Both the position numbers and the translations under genes were made by a program. Below are positions 33,337 to 45,128 of a stretch of 64,000 nucleotides of DNA, one piece after another. The stretch comes from Punica granatum (taxonomy: Eukaryota > Streptophyta > Magnoliopsida > Myrtales > Lythraceae), in NCBI RefSeq assembly GCF_007655135.1, contig NC_045131.1, forward strand, positions 21,126,001-21,190,000. Reading direction: 5' to 3'. Position 1 is the stretch's first letter. Each line of letters starts with the position of its first letter. Below the pieces are notes generated by a model. That model was not told where the DNA came from, did not search any database, and was given only the letters and a program-made list of their open reading frames with translations.

Positions 33337-33963
33337 CCATTGAATTTCAGTTCTTCGGTCTTTTCCCTAAACTCACGGTGAGTTAGAGTGGAATAATAAC
33401 CGAACGCGAAACGACTGGAATTCGACCCTTTTGTAATTTGTATTTATTGTTTTCGAGAGCATTGTAAGGATTTTATTTTGTACATTTATTCTGTAAGAAT
33501 TCCAGTCGGTAAGCGAACGGTCCGAGAGTCGAATTAATCGAATTGGTCTAAGGCTTGCTCAGATACAAGTAAATCCAAGAACTCGCGGTTTTGGTTCACG
33601 CAGGGATTCAACCTCCATGGTTCGATGAACTGTAACACAAGATTGGGAACCAACTCCCCGACATACGGGTTTACTTCTCTCTCGGCTTCTCAACCGACAT
33701 CGTTTGGTTCATCGAATCTCCGGTGTCAAAACGTGCGAGCCGAGTGCAGCTTAATTCACGCGGAAAATCATAAAATATGCAAGCCTAGCAAACCAGAGTA
33801 CCGAAAGGGCGTGCGGGATGTAGGCCCGCACGTAACATGAACCCCCGAACACGAATTTTCCGGTTCCGCACAGATCAATGCCTTAACGACAAACTAGGTG
33901 TTCCATACCCCTAGACCCAGGGTAATTTATCCGCCCTCGACCTTTGGGTCGTAAAATGATAAG

Positions 33964-33973
33964 TGGCGACTCC
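33964..33973 (+). promoter_or_regulatory. PBS-like 10-mer in U5 of D
   Basis: TGGCGACTCC after the hairpin CGACCTTTGGGTCG, about 115 bp before the LTR end. Confidence 0.6.
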
Positions 33974-34088
33974 TTCTCTCACGCGTGTCCGACGCGCGTC
34001 CCCACGGGAAGGTGGACACCCACCAAGCCGCACGATTCAAAAGCGCGCAATGCGGGCCCCGACGAGCGTCCACATTCGGGTCCGTACA

Positions 34089-34440
34089 GTGTGTAACCCG
34101 AAAGCAGTAAATGTTGGGTGTGTAACCCGAAAGTAGTAAATGTGTGGGTGTGTAACCCGAAAGCAGTAAATGTGTGGCTGTGTAACCCGAAAGCAGTAAA
34201 TGTGTGGCTGTGTAACCCGAAAGCAGTAAATGTGTGGGTGTGTAACCCGAAAGCAGTAAATGTGTGGGTGTGTAACCTGAGAGCAGTAAATGTGTGGGTG
34301 TGTAACACGAAAGCAGTAGATGTTGGGTGTGTAACCCGAAAGCAGTAAAAGTGTGGGTGTATAACCCGAAAGCAGTAGATGTTGGATGTGTAACCCGAAA
34401 GCAATAAATGTGTGGGTCTGTAACCCGAAAGCAGTAAATG
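34089..34440 (-). repeat. 30-bp tandem repeat, 3' UTR of element C
   Basis: Eleven to twelve units whose plus strand reads GTGTGTAACCCGAAAGCAGT followed by AAATGTGTGG. On the element strand the core is CATTTACTGCTTTCGGG. Element D ends inside this array at 34088. A 264-codon minus-strand frame across it is a repeat artefact. Confidence 0.92.
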
Positions 34441-34609
34441 TGGTAGCTGTAGAACAGTGGTGGTGTGGCTGTGTGGGGCGGATGCTGCCCCGAAAGTGCT
34501 AATCCGTCAGAGGCACGTGTTGCTGGAGTGGTTACGCTTTGTGGAAGACCAGTTCTACTAGCTTGGGCAATCGTACTTTGACCTGCTGGAAGTTCGCCAG
34601 GATTCAGCA

Positions 34610-34720
34610 TCTTTTCCTGCGAGACTCGAGCTCTAGAGAATGAGCGCCTACGTATCCCGTGTGGTCGGGAATCAGAGTCCGTCATTGTTCTTGCCGTTTG
34701 CAGTACCTGTGATCCTTGCA
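34610..34720 (-). other. Conserved TACGTAGGCGCTC block of element C
   Basis: The minus strand contains GGATCACAGGTACTGCAAAC, GACTCTGATTCCCG, GATACGTAGGCGCTC and GAGCTCGAGTCTCGC in the same order and spacing as A (53810-53895). It is non-coding and conserved between two otherwise diverged elements. Confidence 0.6.
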
Positions 34721-35487
34721 TTACTAGTAAATCATGTGAGAAATACTAACAAGTGATAGGTACAGGTGAGCACCAAAAAGAGCGTCGTTGTGACGCACAG
34801 ATCTTCAGTTTCGGGTCGCTTGAGCAACCCGTGAAGAATTTTACTTTGACAGTGCAAGTGGGTCCCGTTCTCAGAGGCCTAGATATGAGGCCTCCAGGGG
34901 CTCCCGTTAGCCATGCATGGGCATATCGAGACTTGCTCGACGATGCCCTAGCAGTTCTATTGTTTGTTTGACACGCCCGTCGGCTTTGAACCCTTCTCAA
35001 TAGGGTACCGTAGGGCGGCTGCATTTGCAACTTGCTTAGGGATTTCTGTTCATATTCGGTCTGACCATTTTCAAAGCATTATGAATAGACCCCGAAAAGG
35101 AATGTCTGGGATTTTGACTTTGTGATAGCCTATTGAAGGGTGGTTGTGACCCATTTGAAGTTATGCAAAGACAAAGAGGAAATAGAAAGCCTGGGAAACA
35201 CGTTGCCCCAGGCTAAAAGGATACACGGATTCACGCTTGCAGCGAGATGTACCCCCATTTTCCTTCGTCCTTCTGTTGTGTGGGCTATACCGAACTGCTT
35301 GGATGGCGTATTCAGTTGCCCACTGCTTGAGGAAGGTTCCCTCTTGGACGGTTGAATGGTATTGGAGAGCCGATCGGGGATCGTGTTGGAATTGATAAAC
35401 TGGCCACTTCCCTTGGGGATCCCTTGTCCGCACGATGTGTGAGAGACTAGGGGCAATTTTATCTATCTCTCGTTTTGCTCTTTTTTT

Positions 35488-35634
35488 GCTACGGTCACCC
35501 ATCTCGGGGCCGCACCTTTCAACCCAAAGGGGAAGAGCTCTCCTTTTGCCACGACCACCCCAAAGGGTTTCCAATCGTGCCTCTATTTTACCTTAGCTTT
35601 TGCCTAGGCGCCCCAAAAGGGGTTTTCGACCTAC
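35488..35634 (-). other. Stem-loop/GCAAAAG array of element C
   Basis: Three modules on the minus strand, each ending in GCAAAA. They pair TAGG/CCTA with inner CCCC/GGGG (about 35603-35634), CACGA/TCGTG (35550-35579) and TGCGG/CCGTA (35490-35514). They correspond one to one with three modules of element A but with changed stem bases. Confidence 0.65.
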
Positions 35635-35826
35635 CGGGCTCAATTCTTTTATCTCTCGAGTTTGTAAGGGCGAAGGGTTCGAAGGATTCAACCTCTGAGT
35701 GCATTGTGTTCTGTCTCCATCGAGGAGTGGTGTCTACTGCTTCCCCTTTTTGTCGAGATTTATTGATTTTTTCGAATTGGCGATGCGGGAGTTTTAAATC
35801 TTGGCGGTGCCTTGTTTTGTTCATTG

Positions 35827-35879
35827 GCGGGTTTTTCCCGCGTCTTTTCTCTCTCTCTTCATTGGCGGGTTTTTCCCGC
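35827..35879 (-). other. Twin GGG-A5-CCC hairpins of element C
   Basis: Two 15-nt perfect hairpins (element strand GCGGGAAAAACCCGC) at 35827-35841 and 35865-35879, starting 38 bp apart. Element A has the same pair with the same spacing. Confidence 0.7.
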
Positions 35880-37139
35880 TTCTTTTCGCTCTATTTTTTT
35901 TCTTGCAACTAGGGTTTGTTTTGTGCCCCGTGTCTTTGTTTGAAACTCCTCGACTTTGCATCGCTGAGGCCACTTTGGTGTGCTTCGCCTCGTGGAGACT
36001 TGTTGTGTGTTACTAGCCCTATTTTTTGAGAACCGGCTTTTTTAGAAGTTTGACTCTCGTGCACTCGAAAACTGAACTTCGTGTCATTTGCCCTTACAGG
36101 CGTTACATGTGAATTTCCTCTGTTGCCTAAGAAAAGAAAATGTCAAATTGCCCCATGTGGAATAGGGAACCGAGGTTGCCCCAGTGTGAATGTTGAACGA
36201 GGATGCCCCGTTCTTCATTTGTTGAAGTGGGCTGTGGTAGGTGCCTGGTGCGATGTCTCCGATCATCTCTTGTTGTCCTTTATGGTGCGTGCCTCTTGGA
36301 GGGTGCATACTGCTGAAGTCATTGGATGTTCAAGGAAGACAATTGCATCAATGCTGAGTGATTCGCTCGATTGTCCTTGTTTTCAACTTCATAGGGGGTA
36401 CCTCATCGTCGGACACCTCCCTCGTCAAAGTATAAGGAAAGGGTCCGAGACAAGTTCTCAAAGAAGCGTGAACTCTTGAATCGCTCTTTGCCTGTGGTCA
36501 ATATGCCCTTGTGAAGGATGACAAAGAAGACAATGCATTAGGCGATTATGCAAGGAATATGTGGTAAGAAATATGGGATAGTCCCATGGGAAAATCCCTT
36601 TTTGTCTCGCGCGACCCATGGGGTGCCGCGTGCAGACGACATTTGTTTCCGAGACTCTGGTCATCACCACTCTGGAGCGGTTAGACCGTGACTGAGGTCA
36701 CATAAGCATGTTTTCCCTAATTGCGAGTAGGCATTCGTAGCCGTCCTAGGAAAGGCTCGAGGAGCCGGGTCCCATGAGAACAGGTGAGTCGAACAGGTCC
36801 AACAGAACTAATAGGGCGTCACAAAGACTGTCCTAATGTCCTCATTGAAGTGCTTGTTCTAGTCGGGAGCCCGTTTGTGGGAATGTATTAAAGCAAAAGA
36901 GAGTTTAAAGAAGACTGCGCATGTTGCCCCAGTGTTTTAGGCGGCGGCGCCGACGGCGGAGGACAGGTAGGACCCATTCTTTGGTCGGAAGCGTGACGGC
37001 GCGACGGCGCTTATGCCTACTGTTGTAGGTGGGAAGGTTATGCTCTGTTTGTGGAGCTGTCACTTTCGGCCTTTGCAGTGAAAGGATTATACTTGCTCCT
37101 CGAAGTACCGCTTGGATGAATTTGAATTTAAGTCGATTT

Positions 37140-37445
37140 TGGATTTCAGATGAGCCTGAAAGCAGTAAATGCAGGGTGTCAAAACCTAGAAGCAGTAAAT
37201 GCTAGGCCTGAAGCCCGGTGCGGGGTCGGAACCCCAATACAGTAAATGCAGGGCCGAAGCCCGATGCAGTAAATGCAGGGTCGGAGCTCGATGCGGTAAA
37301 TGCAGGGTCGAAGCCCGATGCGGGGCAGAAGCCCAAAAGTGGGGCCGAAGCCTGATGCAGTAAATGCAGGGCCAAAGCCCAAAAATGGGGCCGAAGCCTG
37401 ATGCAGTAAATGCAAGGCCAAAGCCCGATGTGGTAAATGCATGCT
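37140..37445 (-). repeat. Irregular GCATTTACTGC repeats of element C
   Basis: The minus strand has repeated GCATTTACTGCATCGGGCTT and shorter CGGGCTTCGGCCC units, about 18-27 bp each. They match the array at 51130-51470 in element A. The His/Leu-rich minus-strand frames here are artefacts. Confidence 0.8.
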
Positions 37446-37647
37446 CGATAGGAAAGTGCAAGAAATGCGAAAGCAAAGGTCAATGCTGAGGAACAGCGCA
37501 GGGCGCTGCAAAGCGGTGACTCTGATTTGCTTGCGGTCTTGCTCTGTGGAGCAAGGATGGGGACTTAGTGTTGAAATCCCAAGGAGCTGGATGAGAGACG
37601 TTTGTTGTCTCAATTGTAGTCGCTCAGTATTCAGGTTGTCTTCTTGT

Positions 37648-37672
37648 TGAGAATTTCCTGCAATAGGAAAAG
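37648..37672 (-). promoter_or_regulatory. Candidate 3' splice site in element C
   Basis: The minus strand reads TTTTCTTTTCCTATTGCAG followed by GAAATTCTCAACAAG. A strong polypyrimidine tract and AG are conserved with two sites in element A. No donor was identified. Confidence 0.5.
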
Positions 37673-37924
37673 AAAACAATGAAGGAGCATGAACTATTCA
37701 GGATTTCAATGCAAGAGTGTAGGGAAGCGAACTGGCCTGGTAGGCGCCGTGCAAACCCGCCGAGAGATATGTATCAATACTCTGAGCATGCGTGCATGAG
37801 TTGGTGTGAACATGCTTGGACATGTATGAGGCACGCTTGATCACTAGTAGATGCATGGGGTCATGCGGAGAGATGTGCATCTGATCACGCGGTGAGGCTC
37901 TCTGTTAGCAAGAAGTTAGTGTTG

Positions 37925-38160
37925 GTTAGTCTCGCCTGGGAAGGTGGGTCGGCCCTTGGTCCATAGCTCGCCTTGCCATAGAGGAAGGGTGAAGGCCGCA
38001 GGTGGCCTGCCCGCGAAGGTTGGCATGACTCGCCAGTCATGTGGGGTGGGTGGCCGGGTTGGACGGCCTTTGGTCATAGCACGTCTCGCCATGGAGAGGT
38101 AAAGACTGTGGGTGGTCTACCCGCGAAGGTTGGCACAATTTGCCTCTCGTATGGGACGTG
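37925..38160 (-). repeat. Two-copy leader repeat of element C (about 125 bp)
   Basis: Two related segments containing CCCGCGAAGGTTGGCA and GGCCTGCC/GGTCTACC. They are diverged, so this is an old duplication. No gene. Confidence 0.6.
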
Positions 38161-38622
38161 GTAGTTGCTCGCTCTTTGTAAAAAAACAGCAAAAGGCCCG
38201 CCTAAAAAGAAAACTACGGGCCGACTCAAAGACTGAACTTTGGGTCAGTTGACGGCATGAAGGTTTATTTTGGTCCAGCATGACGGTCCTTGTTTATGCA
38301 TGGTTTCAGTGTTCTACTGGAAAAACCACTAACTAGGAATAGGGGCTCCCGATTCAAGGGCGTCAATTCCTTGAAATCGAGCGAGGATCTTTGGGGGCCG
38401 GTTCGATGGCAGAGCCGACTCGATCCGTTCCCTTACTCGGAACCTCTGACCTAGCTTCCTAAATCGACACCCGTACGATTTCAGGCGTTTGGTACCTAAA
38501 TCCGCTAGAAAGATGCAATGCAAGTGCACAAAAGTAAATGTGCGGAAAATAAAATGTGCGGAAAGCAATAAATAAACATGCAAGCAAAGCAAACGGATCG
38601 AGCCTGAACCCACTAAGTATGG

Positions 38623-38640
38623 TCCCCAGTGGAGTCGCCA
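38623..38640 (-). promoter_or_regulatory. Primer-binding site of element C
   Basis: The minus strand reads TGGCGACTCCACTGGGGA starting three bases from the LTR end, the same type as F and identical to A. It fixes C's orientation and identifies the adjacent LTR as its 5' LTR. Confidence 0.85.
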
Positions 38641-38739
38641 AGCTGAACGGACCCGAATGTAGACTCTCGTCGGGGTCCACATGTGCGCGACTTGGGATCG
38701 TCCACCTTTCATGGGATATGTCACGGACACGCGTGAGAA

Positions 38740-38749
38740 GGAGTCGCCA
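38740..38749 (-). promoter_or_regulatory. PBS-like 10-mer in LTR of C
   Basis: The minus strand reads TGGCGACTCC about 100 bp inside the LTR end. C's true PBS follows outside the LTR at 38623-38640. Confidence 0.6.
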
Positions 38750-41700
38750 CTTATCATTTTACGACCCGAAGGTCGAGGGCGAATAAGTTACCCGGGTCTA
38801 GGGGTAATGATACACCTAGTTCGCTAAGGCATTGGTCTATTCGCAACCTGAAAGTCCGAATTCGGGGGTTCACATTACGTGCGGGCCTATATCCCACAAG
38901 CCCTTTCGGTACTCTGGTTTGCCAGGATTGCTTGTTTTATTATTTATCGCAAGAATTAAGTTGAGCTCGGCTCGCACGTTTTGACACCGAAAATTCGGTG
39001 AATTAAACGATGTCGGTGGAGAAGACGAGAGAGAAGTAAACCCGTGTGTCGGGGAGTTGATTCACAATCTTGCGTTACAGTTCATCGAATCATAGACGTT
39101 GAATCCTTGCGTGAACCAGAACCACGAGTTCTTGGATTCACTTTTCTTTGGGCAAGCATTAGACCGATTCGATTAATTGGACTCTCGGACCGTTCGTTTA
39201 CCGACTGGAATTCTTACAAAATGAATGTACAAAATAAAAGTCCTTACAATGCTCTCGAAAACAATAAATACAAATTACAAATGGCCGAATTCTAGTTGAC
39301 TCGCGTTCAGTTATTATTCCGCTCTAACTCACCATGAGTTTAGGGAAAACACCGAAAAATTGAAATTCAAGCGCCTCGCTGAATAGGGCGTTGGACCCTA
39401 TGAGTGTTGATTAGGGCGTTGGACCCTGTGATCGATGATTAAAGCGTTGAACCCTAATATTATTCGGCCGAGGGATCATGCTCGACCCGCAGGGCAAACA
39501 GATGCGGAAAGATAACAAGCAGCAGGTAAATAACAGACAATGTGTTTGTATTCACCGAATGTACGTGGATTAGCAAGTTTATTAATCCAGCTGTGTTTTT
39601 GCAAGCAAATGCTATATGCTAAGCAAACAATCATGCAAAACATTTTGCATTCGGCTTTGTTTTGAGAACTTGACAAAGAGAGTCAAATCTCGTGTGTGTG
39701 GATTGCTTTTACAGTTGTTCTATTATGACACTGAATTCTCATTGAATTAACCAAACTCGTGTTTTGACTCTAGATTTGGAACCTAGAGTTCCCCTAACCA
39801 TTATCTAGTGTTTGGTTAGGTCGAGTGAAAAATTAATCAACGTTTTGCATGTTTTGTGACAGAGATGACCATTCTAGTTACCTGAGTCTATGTTAGGATG
39901 ACAAAAACTCATCAGTGGATAAGAAAAGGCTTAGCAGATGAACCTGCACCTGAATAGGTAGTCCGTTCTTATCCTGATACTGTAGTGTTTCCATCAAGCT
40001 AACCCTAGGGGTGTCGCTGAATTGTGAAAAGATGATTTTTCCCTTTATTTGAAAATTATTTTCAGAAAAGGGAAACATTGCAGTGCGGGCCACCTCGGCC
40101 TGTAGCAAGTGTCGACCAGTTCCCTGGATCGTCCAGGGTTGTGTGAGAACCCCGAAAAAGCCAAAGAACTGGTCGGTCTGCCCGGAAGTGATCTAGAAAG
40201 ATCTTCTGTATCCTGTCCCGAGTTACCTAAAATCAGGTAGAAACTCAAGTTGAGACACAGAAACCCTTTCCAGACGTCCTTGCTACATCGAACCGCGCGT
40301 TTCGAGTTTTTGAAATTGATAAGTTTGAAAAGGGCACCAACGTCATTTGATAATTCATCGACGCGACTTATCAGTTAATGGCCAATTCGTGCAAACTTTA
40401 TCAGTGTGAAGTGGGTTTAATCATGTGAGCATCCCGATTAACCCATTGGTGGATTTAATGCTTGGGAATTATTGCCGAATGCAGTAAATATGCGAGTTAC
40501 AAATAATAGCATGTGGGGTTTGCGACGATATTGAAATTTACAATTTACATAAAATCCGAGAAATGAATTTCATCGAGGTAAAGAGACCGTTCGTAACCCA
40601 AACGAGGTCAAAGAACTCTTGGCTCTTTCCTCTCGGGAATAGTCGTGGGTTTCCTTCACCCATTCCGGGTTTCAAGCGTTCTCTTTATCCCAATTTTGAC
40701 TATTTCTCGCATGCTCAAACATTAAACATGGTAAATGACACGTATTTAACAAAGGCCGGTATCGCAATGAGTTGGAAAACGCATTCAAGTATACAAGCAA
40801 GCACAAACAAGTTATTTATGGAATCGATAAAACAATATCAGCTACATGGATGCGGTAAAAGCATAAAACTTGGGAAACAATTTAAATCGGGGCAAAGGAA
40901 TCCGATCTTGACCCGAAAAGGTCAAGAATGCTCTCGGTTACCTCATCAGGAGGTTAACCCGAGAGGTATCTCGGCTTTTCCTAGTCGGGATGGTTTCCTC
41001 GACTTTGATTTAAGAATTTCCCGACATGCTAGCACGTGATACAATGATAAACATCCATGGTGTAATAAGGAAATTGCATAAAATTAAAGTTCGGAAGTAA
41101 AATCATGCTTAAAACCTCTTATAACTCCATAACACACAAAAACGTAAAATTCCTAGCTCCTGTAAGTCGGGAATGGTCATACCTAGTCTCGGGATGCGGG
41201 ATGGGACTGTTAGAAGTCGGGTTGGACCGTTGGTGGGTCGAGTTTGGACTTTTTTTCGTTGAACAGACCCGGTTGGCAGCAACAGGCCCATCTGGAGTAA
41301 TATGACCCGACTGGGCACCCGGGAGAAAACAGACCGTTTTAGGCGACTCAGGTGGCTTTTCGGAGAGTTCTCAACTGTTCCAGAAATCAAAAGCAAAGTC
41401 AGGTCAGTTAGCAGAAAACAGACTCAACTAGGCCAGAACAGACCCGATTGGCACAAGTCGGGTCGGACATAGCCACGGAGGCTCCCGATAGAATTTTGAG
41501 GCAAGGTCAACGTCCCTGGGTAGCCAAGGGACCCCTCTAGGTGACCGTGGTGGTCGTTCGCTCCCAGAGTTATCGGGTCGACCCGTATAGTCCTGCAAAG
41601 ATCACGGAAAACAGAGTGCGTCCTGGAAACTGGCCCGATTGGGCAGTTTTCGGGTCGGAATTCACCACGGTGGATCCCGATGGAATTTTGATGCAAGGTC

Positions 41701-42124
41701 GGCGGCTCCCAACTCCTAACTCACATCCGGAGGTGATGGCAGTGGTTGCTTGGCAAAAAGGGTCTCGAATCGACCCAATCTACAAGAAAACTGCACAGAC
41801 AGTCAGAAATTTCGACCCGACTGGGTAGTCGGGCTGTTTCTTCGTGCTGGGCTAAAACCGACGGGTTTTTCTTGGATTTCTTGACTCCTTCACACCCTAG
41901 GGTTGTGTGGGGAGGTGTTTGATGGGTTTTGGCAACTCAAACCGACCCGGAAGGCCTTAAAACTCGGGTTGCCATTTTTTACCCGAGAAGACCGTTTTCT
42001 GGGTTTGGTTCTGTGGTGGCTGTTTCGATGGGTTGGAGGATTCAACCTTAAAATCTAAGCCCGAAAATAGATAGAGGGGGTCGAAAACATTTGGGATATG
42101 AAGTTCGGTGAAATTTGGATTTAA

Positions 42125-42129
42125 GCCGA
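42125..42129. other. Presumed target duplication of element B (GCCGA)
   Basis: These are the five bases next to B's LTR end. The partner copy would lie outside the window, so this is a position prediction only. Confidence 0.4.
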
Positions 42130-44562
42130 TGTACGGACCCGAATGTGGACTCTCGTCGGGGCCCGCATTGCGCGCTTTTGGATCGCGCGGCTTGGGAGTG
42201 TCCACCTTCCCGTGGGGACGCGTGACGGACACACGTGAGAGAAGGAGTCGCCCATTATCATTTTACGACCCGTAGGTCGAGGGCGGATAAGTTACCCGGG
42301 TCTAGGGGTATGGAACACCTAGTGATTGTTAAGGCATTGGTCTATGCGGAACCGGAAAATCCGTGTTCGGGGGTTCATGTTACGTGCGAGCCTATATCCC
42401 GCACGCCCTTTCGGTACTCTGGTTTGCTAGGCTTGCATGTTTTATGGTTTACCGCATGAATTAAGCTGCACTCGGCTTGCACGTTTTGACACCGAAAATT
42501 CGGTGAACTAAACGAGGTCGGTTGAGAAGCCGAGAGAGAATTAAACCCTTATGTCAGGGAGTTGGTTCACAATCTTGCGTTACAGTTCATCAAACCATGG
42601 AGGTTGAATCCCTGCGTGAACCAAAACCGCGAGTTCTTGGGCTTACTTTCCTTTGGGCAAGCATTAAACCGATTCGATTAATTCGACTCTCGGACCGTTC
42701 GCTCACCGACTGGAATTCTTACAGAACAGAATGTACAAAATAAAAGTCCTTACAATGCTCTCGAAAACAATAAATACAAATTACAAATGGCCGAATTCCA
42801 GTCGACTCGCGTTCGGTTATTATTCCACTCTAACTCACCGTGAGTTTAGGGAAAAAGACCGAAGAACTGAAATTCAATGGACGCTCTCACTGAATAGGGC
42901 GTTGGACCCTGTGAGTGTTGATTAGGGCGTTGAACCCTATGCTCGATTATTAGGGTGTTGAACCCTAATATTATTCGGCCTAGGGATCAAGCTCGACCCG
43001 TATGGCAAACAAGTGCGGAAAGATAACACGCAACATGTTAATAACAGACAAGGTGTTTTGTATTTACCGAATGTACGTGGATTAACAAGTTTATTAATCC
43101 AAAAGTGTTTTTGCAAGCAAATGCCATATGCTAAGCAATCAAACACGTGCCAATGTTTTAGTATTCTGCTTTTGTTGGAAATTTGGAAAAGAGAATCGAA
43201 TATCATGTGTGTAGATTGCTTTTATAGTGATTCGGTGTTGTGACACTGAATTACCACTGAATTGATCCAAACTTGTATTTTGACTCTAGATTTGGAACTT
43301 AGAGTTCCGCCTAACCATTTCTAGGATTTGGTTAAGTAGAGTGAAATGATTAGTCTGATAACTGTATTTTGATACAGAATACCCAACTGACATCTTAAAC
43401 TGCGCTAGGATGTCGGCGAATCACGAAATGATGTTCTTGCCCTTGATTTGAAAATTTGTTATCAGAAAAGGAGAACAACACAATAAGGATTTGAAAGTAT
43501 GAGGGTTTTGAAAAGGGCATTAACACCGTTTTGTAATTCGTCGACGCGAGTTACAAATTAATGTCCAATTCGTGCAAAGTTGTTTAAATTGAATGAATTA
43601 ACCGTGTGAACGTCCCGATTAACTCGTTCGTGGAATTAATGCTTAAGGTTATTGCCGAATACTTTAATTGTGAAAATGATTCGTGATTCGACGACCAACG
43701 CGAATCCGTAAGGATCGAGGATATTTGGTCCAATGACCGAAACTACCCTCGTAACCGAATGGACCCGAATGAGTCAACAATACCCGAATCCATGCATGTT
43801 TTGTTTTGAAAAGACATGTAATCGATGTTTTAACATGGGAATCGTGGAAATATCGAAATTACAATTTCGTACAATCCGAGAAATGAATTAAACTCGAAAT
43901 AAGGAAATCATTCTTGATCCAAAAAGGGCCAAGAAGCCCTCGGCTTCACCTTGTCAAAGATGGCCGAATACTCTCGATTCAAATCACAAAGAATTTCCTT
44001 GTCTTGGTTTAATCATTTTTCGCATGCTCAAACATCAAACATGATGAAAAACACGTTTTTGACAAAAGCCGGTATTACCATGATTTGATTAACTCATTTA
44101 AACATGCAAACATTCACAAACATGTTATTTAAGGAATCGATAAAATAATACCGGCTTCATGCATGCAAGAACAACAAAATAAACTCGGAAAATAACTTGG
44201 CTCGGGCTAAGGAGACCAATCTTAACCCGAAAAGAGCAACTCAAGTCTCGGCCATCCCATTTAGAGACTTGGCCGTGAGCTCACTTGCCATTTCCGGGTC
44301 GGGATGGTCTTCCAAACAACAATCCAAACCTTTTTCCGACATGCTAGCAAGTTATAAGGTAATACACATGCATAATATAACATAAAATTGCATAAAAGTT
44401 AAGTCTTGCAAGTTAAGTATGCATAAAATACCATAATACTCCATAGTCATGCAAAAATATAAAAAGCCCTAACTCCTCTAAGTCAAGAGTGATTTACCTA
44501 GCCTCGGGATACGAGGAAAGAGTCGGGGAAGTGTTCGAGAGTCGGGTGACTCGGTTGAACGC

Positions 44563-44765
44563 TTGGAAAGATGCTCGGGTGCAAAGGATGCACGCTCGGG
44601 GAGCTAGGTGCACGGGGAGTGCGGCTGGAATGCATGGGAGGCGCGCGGCGTGCGCGGAGCGCAGGCAGGCGCACGGGCGTGTAGGCGTGCGCGCGGGGCG
44701 CGCGGGCGTGCGCGTGAGCCCGGGCAGGCGCGCGGGCGTGCGCGCGGCTGGCGCTGGCGGGTCAC
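44563..44765 (-). repeat. GC-rich repeat within LTR of B
   Basis: About 200 bp of GCGCGCGGGCGTGCG-type sequence next to the anchor CACTATTCACCCGAGAG, the reverse complement of the anchor beside the minisatellite of D. It has a different repeat word from D at the same LTR position. Confidence 0.8.
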
Positions 44766-45120
44766 TATTCACCCGAGAGTAGCGATTTCACCCGAAATGC
44801 ACTATTTGACCTGAAACAATAATTTAAAGACTTCAAATGGAAAAACCAATTTCACCAATGAACTCCATGGGTCCAAAATGAGTGGGATATGAAGTTTGAG
44901 AAATTTTGAGCTTAAGTCGGGATGATGAACATCGGCTTCCAACTTAAGAACTCAAGGCTCTCTTTTGATCTTTTCGGTTTTCTTTTCTCTTCCTTCTAAG
45001 TGCTGAAGTTTTCTGGTTCTTGAGTGTTCTTGGCTATGGAGTTTGAGAGGATTTCTTGAAGGAGAAAGGTTGGAGAGAGTGTGTAAGAGGAGAAGTGATT
45101 ATCTTAATCACTTTTGGGCC

Positions 45121-45128
45121 ATTTATAG
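45121..45128 (-). promoter_or_regulatory. Probable TATA box in LTR of B
   Basis: The minus strand reads TGCCTATAAATGGCCC, a good plant TATA context, about 1.6 kb into the LTR as in D. Confidence 0.5.

Larger units (their letters stand above)
28500..34088 (+). mobile_element. 3' LTR of element D (5,589 bp)
   Basis: It starts TGTCAGCACCCCATTTTGGC and ends GGGTCCGTACA, where the 30-bp repeat of element C begins. It shares its terminal 3 kb with LTRs E, C and B in either orientation. Features inside are a TATA-like box at 30104-30110, a GC-rich minisatellite at 30435-31365, hairpin triplets near 33250-33330 and a PBS-like 10-mer at 33964-33973. The element body lies before the window, so the matching 5' LTR and target duplication cannot be seen. 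No coding gene; frames up to 244 codons come from the minisatellite. Confidence 0.88.
34089..38643 (-). mobile_element. Internal region of element C, non-coding Tat relative
   Basis: On the minus strand the PBS and leader lie at the right end and the 3' UTR repeats at the left, where D inserted. No RT, integrase or gag sequence is present. The region is collinear with the internal part of element A: leader, splice-acceptor-like segment near 37650, GCATTTACTGC repeats, twin hairpins, stem-loop/GCAAAAG array, TACGTAGGCGCTC block, then tandem repeats. It therefore belongs to a group of large non-autonomous elements. Its 3' LTR lies left of element D, outside the window. Confidence 0.8.
38644..42129 (-). 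mobile_element. 5' LTR of element C, truncated by insertion of B
   Basis: The minus-strand LTR ends at 38644 with GGGTCCGTTCA. Its 3,486 bp correspond to the distal part of LTR E, with a hairpin triplet (39386-39456) and a PBS-like 10-mer at 38740-38749. At 42129 it is cut by the LTR terminus of B. The missing start of this LTR should lie on the far side of element B beyond the window. Confidence 0.8.

Noticed and set aside
28500..34088. Reading D's LTR as the 5' LTR of an element continuing to the right
   Set aside because: A polypurine tract and 3' UTR repeats precede it and no PBS follows its end at 34088; the next sequence is the reverse-oriented 3' UTR repeat of C.
33927..34721. A 264-codon minus-strand frame with repeated TAFGLHTHTF-type sequence
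   Set aside because: It is a translation of the 30-bp array of C plus the end of LTR D on the opposite strand, and it crosses an insertion junction.
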